The position numbers and the translations under genes were made by a program. From positions 1-5,288 of the forward strand of contig DATMSM010000114.1 in assembly GCA_035565355.1 (NCBI GenBank): DNA of 5,288 nucleotides. Direction: 5' to 3'. Below, piece by piece: positions 1 to 5,288 of this stretch. Source of the stretch: Ga0074130 sp035565355. GTDB taxonomy: Bacteria; Pseudomonadota; Gammaproteobacteria; Burkholderiales; Rhodocyclaceae. The notes beneath the pieces were generated by a model. It saw only the letters and a program-made list of their open reading frames with translations. It was not told the origin of the DNA and did not search any database. How positions within the stretch are numbered: position 1 is the first letter of the stretch; each line of letters opens with the position of its first letter.

Positions 1-2
1 GC

Positions 3-707
3 GGCCAGGCCGGGGCGGGCGAGGTCGGCCCGCGTGACAGCGGTAATGGTGTGCCGGCGCGCATCCTGCCTGGCAGCGGCCGCCTGCGTTTCGACGTGCT
101 GAAGGGCGAGCAGGGTTTTATCGTCGGCCGTGCGGAGCATGACTGGCGCATCGACGGCGACCGTTATGCGCTGACGAGTACGATGGAGACGACCGGCATC
201 GTTGCCCTGTTTGCCGATGTGCGTCTCGGGCAGTTGAGCGTGGGGCGCATTGATGCCGGTGGCCTGCACCCGGACGCTTTCCAGGATAATCGCAAGGACG
301 GGCGCTACCGCTCCGAGTTCGACTGGGAACGCGGTACGCTCACGCTGAGCAATGGCAAGGTGATGCCGCTGGCGGCGGGAGCGCAGGACATCCTGTCGAT
401 GTTCTACCAGTTCGCGCTGTATCCGCTGGATACGCCGGAGCTGACGCTGATGGTAACGACCGGGCGCAAGTTCGAGCGCTATGTATTTCGCATCGAGCGT
501 GACGTCCAGCTGTGGCTGAACCGCGCCACCGACGAGGCGCCGATATGGACCTATCATCTGTCCTATCGCGGTCGCGAGGCCGAAGGAGTGGATGTCTGGC
601 TGGCGCGGGACAAGGAGCGCTTGCCGGTGAAGATACGCTATACCGATCGCAAGGGCGGCGTGACCGAAATGGTTGCCCACGAGGTCGAGTATTCAGGAAA
701 CAAGTGA
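3..707 (+). CDS. DUF3108 domain-containing protein, 5'-truncated by the window edge
   Basis: The reading frame is open from the left edge to the TGA at 705-707, giving about 234 visible codons; the true start lies outside the window. A GTG at 51 is the first usable in-window start, but it has no ribosome binding site and the codons before it (Gly-rich, linker-like) continue without a stop, so I treat the gene as partial. The part from about base 60 on matches what I recall of DUF3108: an opening LPGSGRLRFDV stretch, a GFIVGRAEHDW segment, a TTGIVALFADVR segment, GAQDILSMFYQ in the middle, TGRKFERYVF, and a closing LPVKIRYTDRKGGV. These are alternating beta-strand-like segments. Members are usually longer, with an N-terminal membrane anchor or signal and a Pro- or Gly-rich linker, which would be in the missing part. 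The biochemical role is unknown; an envelope location is inferred from the family. In betaproteobacteria it often lies between purN and an RsmB-like gene, and the second neighbour is present here. Confidence 0.85.
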   Translation, partial: GQAGAGEVGPRDSGNGVPARILPGSGRLRFDVLKGEQGFIVGRAEHDWRIDGDRYALTSTMETTGIVALFADVRLGQLSVGRIDAGGLHPDAFQDNRKDGRYRSEFDWERGTLTLSNGKVMPLAAGAQDILSMFYQFALYPLDTPELTLMVTTGRKFERYVFRIERDVQLWLNRATDEAPIWTYHLSYRGREAEGVDVWLARDKERLPVKIRYTDRKGGVTEMVAHEVEYSGNK

Positions 708-744
708 GCGGCGATTGTGTCGTTTGCATAGCACGGGAAAACAC

Positions 745-2022
745 ATGAGTTCGCTGCAAATCAACACCGCCCTGTTGCAGGGCGCACGCAACGTGGTGCA
801 TGAGCTGCTGAAGTTCGAGCATCCGGCCGACGCGGTGCTGTCGTATTACTTTCGCAACAACCGCGAGGCCGGCGCCCGCGATCGCGCCTTCATTGCCGAG
901 ACGGCCTACGCCGTGCTGCGGCGCCTGCGCACCCTGGAGCGCCTGGTGGAGGCCTCGGGCGAGCGGGTGACGCCGCAGCGACTGGTGCTGGCATCCTTGA
1001 CCCGCATCGCCGGTTACAACACGCGCCAGCTGTCGGGCGCGCTCGACCCTGACGAGGTGAAGTGGCTGGACAGTCTGCGCGAAGTCAAGCTGGAGCCCGG
1101 CAGCCTGGCCGAGCAGGCCGATCTGCCGGACTGGTTGGCCGAACGCCTGGGCGCGCTGATGCCCGAGGCCGATGCGCTGGCGCTGGCGCGCGGCATGAAC
1201 CAGCCGGCGCCGCTGGATTTGCGCATCAATCCGGTCAAGGCTACGCGCGATGAGGTGCTGAAGCAGTTCGCGGCCGAGGGCATCGAGGCCGAGCCTTGTC
1301 CTTATGCGCCACTGGGCATACGCCTGAAGAAGAAGCCCTCCCTCGCCAAGCACCCGCTCTTTCTCGGCGGCAGCTTCGAAGTGCAGGACGAGGGTAGTCA
1401 ACTGCTCGGCCACCTGCTGCAGCCCAAGCGCGGCGAGATGGTGATGGACTTCTGCGCCGGTGCTGGCGGCAAGACCCTGCTGCTGGGCGCGCTGATGCGC
1501 TCCTCGGGGCGGCTCTATGCCTTTGATGTCTCCGACAAGCGGCTCGCCAAGCTGAAGCCGCGTCTGGCGCGCTCGGGCCTGTCGAACGTGCACCCGGGCG
1601 TGATTGCCAGCGAGAACGATCAGAAGATCAAGCGCCTGGCCGGCAAGTTCGACCGCGTGCTGGTCGATGCGCCGTGCTCGGGTCTGGGCACTTTGCGCCG
1701 CAATCCGGATATGAAATGGCGCCAGACGCCGGAAGCGATTGCCGAACTGCAGCAGAAGCAGACGTCCATTCTGGCATCGGCCTCGCGTCTGGTGAAGCCG
1801 GGTGGCCGCCTCGTCTACGCAACCTGCAGCATCCTGCCGGAAGAGAATGTGGCCATTGTCGATGCCTTCCTTGCGACGCATCCTGACTTCGTGCGCAAGT
1901 CCGCGGCCGAAGTGCTGGCGCAGCAGGATGTGTCGCTCGATACCGGCGAGGATCTGCGCCTGATGCCGCATGTGCATGGCACCGACGGCTTTTATGCGGC
2001 CGTGCTGGAGCGCCGCGCTTGA
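745..2022 (+). CDS. RsmB/NOP-family SAM-dependent RNA (cytosine-C5) methyltransferase
   Basis: This 425-residue cytoplasmic enzyme is predicted to transfer a methyl group from S-adenosylmethionine to C5 of a cytosine in RNA, probably 16S rRNA. Visible motifs are the pre-catalytic FEVQDEGSQL (residues 211-220), the SAM-binding loop DFCAGAGGKT (235-244), DVSDKRL (261-267) after the second strand, DAPCSGLGT (308-316) with the release cysteine C311, and ATCSILPEEN (359-368) with C361 at the position of the attacking cysteine. GTDGFYAAVLER closes the fold. All catalytic residues are present. The length is close to E. coli RsmB (429 aa). The first 140 residues are helical and in the position of the NusB-like RNA-binding domain, but they diverge from typical RsmB. 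This could therefore be the second RsmB-like paralogue common in betaproteobacteria, and I give no symbol. I chose the ATG at 745, where family similarity begins; only a weak purine run (CGGGAAAA) precedes it. An in-frame upstream start at 673 would overlap the preceding gene and adds residues unlike the family. Confidence 0.93.
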   Translation: MSSLQINTALLQGARNVVHELLKFEHPADAVLSYYFRNNREAGARDRAFIAETAYAVLRRLRTLERLVEASGERVTPQRLVLASLTRIAGYNTRQLSGALDPDEVKWLDSLREVKLEPGSLAEQADLPDWLAERLGALMPEADALALARGMNQPAPLDLRINPVKATRDEVLKQFAAEGIEAEPCPYAPLGIRLKKKPSLAKHPLFLGGSFEVQDEGSQLLGHLLQPKRGEMVMDFCAGAGGKTLLLGALMRSSGRLYAFDVSDKRLAKLKPRLARSGLSNVHPGVIASENDQKIKRLAGKFDRVLVDAPCSGLGTLRRNPDMKWRQTPEAIAELQQKQTSILASASRLVKPGGRLVYATCSILPEENVAIVDAFLATHPDFVRKSAAEVLAQQDVSLDTGEDLRLMPHVHGTDGFYAAVLERRA

Positions 2023-2576
2023 GGCGATGGCTCTGCGCCTGTGCGCTGGGCCTGAGCGTCGTTGCTGCCGGTGCAGCGGAGGCGCCGGCCAGCGGTAGCA
2101 CCGAGGTTCTGTTTTCGCCCTGGGATGACGCCGAAGGCGGCTTGCTGGCCGCGCTGCGTGAAGCGCGCCAGAGCATCCATGTGCAGGCCTATCTGCTGAC
2201 CAGCCGCAATATTGCCCGGGCGCTGCTGCAGGCCCATCGTCGCGGCGTGCGCGTGCAGGTCCTGGCCGATGCGGCCACGACCCGGCAAGGGCAGCACAGC
2301 CAGATCCCGGCGCTGGCCGCAGGCGGGATTCCGGTGTGGCTGGAAACACGCTATAGCAATGCGCACAACAAGGTCATGCTGATTGATGCGGAAGGCGCGC
2401 ATCCGGTGGTGTTGACCGGCAGCTATAACTTCACCTGGTCGGCGCAGGCGCGCAATGCCGAAAATCTGCTGATCCTGCGCGACAATCGGGCGCTGACGGA
2501 GCAATATCTGAAGAACTGGCGGCGCCATCAAGGCGATGCGCAGCCGTATGAAGAAACCCCTAGCGGCGGGAAGTAA
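2019..2576 (+). CDS. Secreted phospholipase D-like nuclease (Nuc type, single HKD motif)
   Basis: The 185-residue product has a signal peptide: basic MRRW, hydrophobic core to about residue 17, and an AxA-like site near AAGAAEA (16-22). The mature part is a compact phospholipase D-superfamily domain. The HKD motif is HNKVMLID (H116, K118, D123), followed by TGSYNFT (133-139) and N146-AEN (147-149), the same order as in plasmid pKM101 Nuc. Earlier segments VLFSP (30-34), IHVQAYLLTS (53-62) and GVRVQVLAD (76-84) also match Nuc. Proteins with a single HKD form their active site as a dimer, so a non-specific periplasmic or secreted endonuclease is the likely activity; a phospholipase or other phosphodiesterase role cannot be excluded. 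The start is a TTG whose second and third bases are the first two of the upstream TGA stop (TTGA overlap). No in-frame ATG fits, and the signal peptide begins exactly here. The 4-base overlap implies translation coupled to the methyltransferase gene. Confidence 0.88.
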   Translation: MRRWLCACALGLSVVAAGAAEAPASGSTEVLFSPWDDAEGGLLAALREARQSIHVQAYLLTSRNIARALLQAHRRGVRVQVLADAATTRQGQHSQIPALAAGGIPVWLETRYSNAHNKVMLIDAEGAHPVVLTGSYNFTWSAQARNAENLLILRDNRALTEQYLKNWRRHQGDAQPYEETPSGGK

Positions 2577-2578
2577 AT

Positions 2579-3892
2579 ATGTTCGACCTTGCATTGAGCA
2601 GCCTGGCGGCACAATTGGTACAGGACTGGAACCATCCGCACATGCTGTGGCAGTTGCTGATCCTATTGGTGATCCTGGGCGTCGCCAAGCTGGCGGAGCG
2701 TGGCCTCAATAACCGTCGCGTGATCGAGGACGAACGCAAGGCCGTGCAGTTCGGACACAGCGGTCTCAAGCGCCTGGTCTTCCCCCTGGTGGCACTGGTG
2801 CTGACCGTGTTCGCCCGCATGCTGCTGGCGCCGGTGTTGCATGCCAAGCTGTTTTCCCTGGCGGTGCCGCTGCTGGCCTCCATGGTCATCATCCGTTTCG
2901 TCTTCTTCGTCCTGCGCGTGACCTTCCGCAACTCGCTGTGGATGAAGAATTTCGAGCGCATTTTCGCAACCGTGGTCTGGTTTATCGTGGCCCTGCATAT
3001 CACTGGCTATCTGCCAGAGGTGATCGATCTGTTGGAGGCAATCAGTTTCAGTGTCGGCAAGCAGACGCTCAATCTGTGGCTGATCCTGCAAGGCCTGCTG
3101 CTGGTGGCCGCTTCCCTGCTGTTGTCCTTGTGGCTGGGCGGCGTCATCGATGCGCGCCTGGTGCGTGCCAATGATCTGGACGGCAACCTCAAGGTCGCGT
3201 TCTCGCGGCTGGCGCAAGCCCTGCTGCTGCTGCTCGCCATCATGATTTCCCTGCCGGCGGTCGGCATTGACCTCACCGCGCTGTCGGTTTTCGGCGGCGC
3301 GCTCGGTGTCGGTCTTGGTTTCGGTCTGCAGAAAATTGCCAGCAACTATGTGTCGGGCTTCATCATCCTCTTGGAGCGCTCGATCCGCATCGGCAACATC
3401 ATTGCCGTTGGTGCGGAGAAGGGCAAAGTGGCCAAGATCACCACGCGTTATACGGTGCTGCGTGCCGGCAACGGCGTCGAGGCGCTGATTCCGAACGAGG
3501 CGCTGGTGAGTAGCACGGTGCAGAATGAAACCTATAGCGATAGCCGCGTGCGTCATGTGCTGCAGGTGCAGGTCGGTTATCAGGATGATCCGGAGCAGGT
3601 CATCGCCCTGCTCGAAAAACTCGCTGCGGCACAGCCCGATATCTCTGTGGCCCCCGCGCCCAAGGCTTTTTTCATGGGCTTTGCCGATTCCGGCATCAAC
3701 TTCGAGTTGCTGTACTGGCTGGACAACCCCGATATCAATGGCCAACAGGTCCGCTCGACCTTGAATACCGCGATCTGGAAGTCCTTTACCGAGGCCGGTT
3801 TCAGCTTCCCCTATCCGCAGCGCGAGGTGCGTTTGCTCGGCCCCGGCGGGGATGGCGAAAACCCGGCTAATGCCTTGTCCGGGCAGGCTTAA
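2579..3892 (+). CDS. MscS-family mechanosensitive ion channel
   Basis: This 437-residue inner-membrane protein should open under membrane tension and release small solutes after osmotic downshock. The MscS core is clear: a pore-lining helix from about 231 to 262 with the Gly/Ala-rich run GGALGVGLGFGLQ (239-251), then the start of the cytoplasmic beta domain, with GKVAKITTRYTVLR (282-295) and LIPNEALVSSTVQN (303-316). The alpha/beta vestibule follows, to the FPYPQREVRL end (410-419). N-terminal hydrophobic segments lie roughly at 22-40, 66-86, 91-115, 126-144, 163-188 and 207-228, so there are several more helices than the three of E. coli MscS (286 aa). The size is nearer to mid-length family members such as YbdG. 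The charged 41-64 stretch is probably a cytoplasmic loop. The ATG lies two bases after the nuclease stop, with GGCGGGAAG as a modest ribosome binding site inside the end of that gene. The last ~18 residues are Gly-rich and probably disordered. Ion selectivity cannot be read from the sequence. Confidence 0.93.
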   Translation: MFDLALSSLAAQLVQDWNHPHMLWQLLILLVILGVAKLAERGLNNRRVIEDERKAVQFGHSGLKRLVFPLVALVLTVFARMLLAPVLHAKLFSLAVPLLASMVIIRFVFFVLRVTFRNSLWMKNFERIFATVVWFIVALHITGYLPEVIDLLEAISFSVGKQTLNLWLILQGLLLVAASLLLSLWLGGVIDARLVRANDLDGNLKVAFSRLAQALLLLLAIMISLPAVGIDLTALSVFGGALGVGLGFGLQKIASNYVSGFIILLERSIRIGNIIAVGAEKGKVAKITTRYTVLRAGNGVEALIPNEALVSSTVQNETYSDSRVRHVLQVQVGYQDDPEQVIALLEKLAAAQPDISVAPAPKAFFMGFADSGINFELLYWLDNPDINGQQVRSTLNTAIWKSFTEAGFSFPYPQREVRLLGPGGDGENPANALSGQA

Positions 3893-3943
3893 TTAATTTC
3901 AGATTTATCATAGATGGCGGGCACTTTCGCGTAAAATCGACGG
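3889..3943 (+). promoter_or_regulatory. Candidate sigma-70 promoter for desA
   Basis: The gap between the channel gene and desA is the only clearly AT-rich spot in the window. TAAAAT (3932-3937) is a good -10 candidate. At 17-base spacing the -35 position is CATAGA (3909-3914), a poor match. An AT-rich run (3889-3912, containing the palindrome TTAATTAA that overlaps the channel stop codon) sits where an UP element would be. Transcription would begin near 3944, leaving a leader of about 35 bases. Only a weak hairpin (GCCT/AGGC, 3872-3888) precedes it, so read-through from the upstream genes remains possible. I see no clear operator dyad. Confidence 0.4.
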
Positions 3944-3979
3944 GTTTTCTTCCCCGGTTTTGAAAGGCTGTCCCGCACT

Positions 3980-5137
3980 ATGCTGTCTGGTTTTTTTGAG
4001 CTTCCCTGGTGGGGTTATGTGCTGGCGACGCTAGGCATGACGCACGTCACCATCGCCGCCGTCACCATCTTCCTGCATCGCCACCAGGCCCACCGCGCAC
4101 TGGATCTGGGCCCGATCCCCAGCCATTTCTTCCGGCTGTGGCTGTGGCTCTCCACCGGCATGAATACCAAGGAGTGGGCGGCCATTCACCGCAAGCACCA
4201 CGCCAAGTGCGAGACCGAAGAAGATCCGCACAGCCCGCAGATTCACGGTATCCACAAGGTGCTGTGGGGCGGGGTGTTCCTCTACGTCAAGGAAGCGCAT
4301 AACCGCGAGACCATGGACAAGTACGGCACCGGCACGCCGGACGACTGGATCGAACGCAAGCTCTACACGCCGCACCAGAAGCTGGGCATCGCCCTGATGT
4401 TCCTGCTCGACGTGTTGATGTTCGGTGTGGTCGCCGGCCCCATCATCTGGATCGTGCAGATGATCTGGATCCCGTTCTGGGCCGCCGGTGTCGTCAACGG
4501 CCTCGGCCACTTCTGGGGCTACCGCAACTTTGCCTGTGCCGACGCCAGCACCAATCTCTTCCCCATCGGCATCCTGATCGGCGGCGAAGAGCTGCACAAC
4601 AATCACCACACCTTTGCCACCTCGGCCAAGCTCTCCAACAAGTGGTACGAGTTTGACATCGGCTGGATGTATATCCGTATCCTCGAAATGCTGGGGCAGG
4701 CCAAGGTCAAGAAGGTGGCGCCGCGTCCGCGTCTGGGTTCAGTGCGTACCGATGTCGATCACGCCACCCTGAATGCCGTCATTACCCATCGTTACGACGT
4801 GCTGGCCAAGTATCTGAAGTCGCTGCGCCAGGTGGCCCAGGAAGAAGTGCAGCATCTGCGCGAGGAGGCCCAGCGCCACGCTGTCCTGAAGCGCCTCACG
4901 GGCGACATGCAGGGCGAAAGCTGCGCGCATACCGAAGCCGTGCTGGCCAGGAGCGAAAAGCTCTCCAAGTTGGTCGAGATGCGTTTGGAGCTCGAGGCGA
5001 TCTGGGCACGCTCCAGCGCGAGCCACGAGCAATTGCTGAAGCAGTTGCAGGACTGGATCCACGCCGCCGAACAGAGCGGTGTCAAGCAGCTGCAGGAGTT
5101 CTCGCAGCGCCTGCGCAGCTACAAGGTCGCTGCTTAA
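3980..5137 (+). CDS. desA: DesA-type membrane fatty-acid desaturase
   Basis: This 385-residue integral membrane di-iron enzyme uses O2 to insert a cis double bond in acyl chains. In Pseudomonas aeruginosa, DesA acts at the delta-9 position of phospholipid acyl chains; the same role here is inferred. All histidine boxes are present: HRHQAH (33-38), HRKHH (70-74) and HNNHH (206-210). The extra N173/H177 pair in NGLGHFWG matches the additional ligands known from stearoyl-CoA desaturase. Other family blocks are CETEEDPHSP (77-86), DDWIERKLY (121-129) and WGYRNFAC (179-186). Hydrophobic helices lie near 10-31, 47-60 and 134-176. The catalytic domain ends near 250. Residues 255-385 are a soluble, helix-rich, charged tail that Pseudomonas DesA, as I recall it, also has; it resembles the end of ISL3-family transposases (see findings). 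The ATG fits the usual start, with AAAGG at 3963-3967 as a somewhat distant ribosome binding site. It is probably transcribed from its own promoter. Confidence 0.92.
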   Translation: MLSGFFELPWWGYVLATLGMTHVTIAAVTIFLHRHQAHRALDLGPIPSHFFRLWLWLSTGMNTKEWAAIHRKHHAKCETEEDPHSPQIHGIHKVLWGGVFLYVKEAHNRETMDKYGTGTPDDWIERKLYTPHQKLGIALMFLLDVLMFGVVAGPIIWIVQMIWIPFWAAGVVNGLGHFWGYRNFACADASTNLFPIGILIGGEELHNNHHTFATSAKLSNKWYEFDIGWMYIRILEMLGQAKVKKVAPRPRLGSVRTDVDHATLNAVITHRYDVLAKYLKSLRQVAQEEVQHLREEAQRHAVLKRLTGDMQGESCAHTEAVLARSEKLSKLVEMRLELEAIWARSSASHEQLLKQLQDWIHAAEQSGVKQLQEFSQRLRSYKVAA

Positions 5138-5149
5138 ACGCAAACCCAC

Positions 5150-5184
5150 CGCCGCGCTTTGCGCGGCGAGCCCGCCCGATTTTT
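5150..5184 (+). terminator. Possible intrinsic terminator after desA
   Basis: An 8-bp perfect GC-only stem (5150-5157 with 5161-5168) closes a TTT loop, starting 12 bases after the desA stop codon. A second, overlapping 4-bp stem (GGCG 5165-5168 with CGCC 5173-5176) lies closer to the run of five T at 5180-5184. The T run is 11 bases from the main stem, so this is not a textbook terminator; it may act with help from the second stem, or serve as a 3' stabiliser of the mRNA. The strength is uncertain. Confidence 0.45.
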
Positions 5185-5256
5185 GCCGGACAGCGCCTGC
5201 CGGCGTACTTCTGAGCGCTCAGGTACGCCGTCACTTATTTGTGAGTGGTTCCGGCA
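5184..5256. repeat. Nested inverted-repeat element after desA (cloverleaf-like)
   Basis: An outer 7-bp inverted repeat (TGCCGGA 5184-5190, TCCGGCA 5250-5256) encloses two hairpins. The first pairs CGGCGTAC (5201-5208) with GTACGCCG (5223-5230); its interior continues as the 12-base palindrome CTGAGCGCTCAG (5211-5222) after a TT bulge. The second pairs TCAC (5231-5234) with GTGA (5241-5244) around a TTATTT loop. A competing pairing (GCCGG 5185-5189 with CCGGC 5200-5204) is also possible. The pairings are seen directly; the function is unknown. Candidates are an intergenic repeat family member, the end of a mobile element, or a leader structure for a gene beyond the right edge. The remaining bases, 5257-5288, show nothing I can support. 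Confidence 0.5.
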
Positions 5257-5288
5257 GACAAGCTCCCCGCAAAGTGGTCGCCGAGCGT

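Noticed and set aside
340..2349. A 669-codon open frame on the minus strand opposite the methyltransferase gene
   Set aside because: It runs antisense to well-supported genes, crosses several of them, and its product is rich in Arg, Ala, Pro, Gln and His with no recognisable domain. This is the usual mirror of GC-rich coding DNA.
2663..3745. A 360-codon open frame on the minus strand opposite the channel gene
   Set aside because: Its Gln/His-rich product is what reverse-complemented Leu (CTG) codons of a membrane protein give. No domain, and the + strand gene is unambiguous.
3872..3900. A terminator at the end of the channel gene (GCCT/AGGC stem then an AT-rich run)
   Set aside because: The stem is only four base pairs, lies within the coding sequence and is followed by TTAATTAATTT and not a T run.
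3940..3962. A direct repeat CGGGTTTT / CCGGTTTT in the desA leader
   Set aside because: Two imperfect short copies are not enough to argue for an operator; chance similarity is likely.
5184..5256. A tRNA gene, since the element is 73 bases long with a 7-bp outer stem
   Set aside because: There is no GTTCRA T-loop, no normal D-arm and no 5-bp anticodon stem with a 7-base loop; the central hairpin is far too long.
5184..5256. An integron attC site
   Set aside because: The conserved RYYYAAC and GTTRRRY core sites are absent, and no integron cassette or integrase is visible.
5241..5288. A gene starting at the GTG at 5241 and running off the right edge
   Set aside because: Only 16 codons are visible, there is no ribosome binding site, an overlapping GTG frame at 5245 is equally open, and the start lies inside the hairpin element.

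Overview
The window is GC-rich chromosomal DNA. All five genes are on the + strand and packed head to tail. The content suggests a proteobacterium, most likely a betaproteobacterium (for example the Rhodocyclaceae group) or a close relative. This rests on the DUF3108 gene next to an RsmB/NOP-family RNA methyltransferase, on a desaturase that resembles Pseudomonas DesA along its whole length, and on the codon usage. The taxonomy is an inference from family recall, not from a search.

Layout. A DUF3108 protein runs in from the left edge (5' end missing) and stops at 707. After 37 bases comes an RsmB/NOP-family cytosine-C5 RNA methyltransferase (745-2022). Its stop codon overlaps the TTG start of a small secreted phospholipase D-type nuclease resembling Nuc (2019-2576). 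Two bases later an MscS-family mechanosensitive channel begins (2579-3892). The tight spacing suggests that at least the last three genes, and probably all four, are co-transcribed. An 87-base gap (3893-3979) is AT-rich on its left side and holds a plausible promoter. It separates this block from a DesA-type membrane fatty-acid desaturase (3980-5137). The last 151 bases hold no recognisable gene. They contain a GC-rich hairpin that may end desA transcription, followed by a nested set of inverted repeats (5184-5256).

How the genes relate. Three products (channel, desaturase, exported nuclease) act in or beyond the inner membrane, and DUF3108 proteins are also generally predicted to be envelope-associated. 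The methyltransferase acts in the cytoplasm on rRNA. No shared pathway is evident, and the set reads as housekeeping and envelope genes.

I did not find a mobile element, CRISPR array, tRNA or rRNA, or a clear new system. The observations most worth a second look are the C-terminal extension of the desaturase, which resembles the C-terminal end of ISL3-family transposases; the folded DNA/RNA element after desA; and the TTG start of the nuclease embedded in the methyltransferase stop codon.
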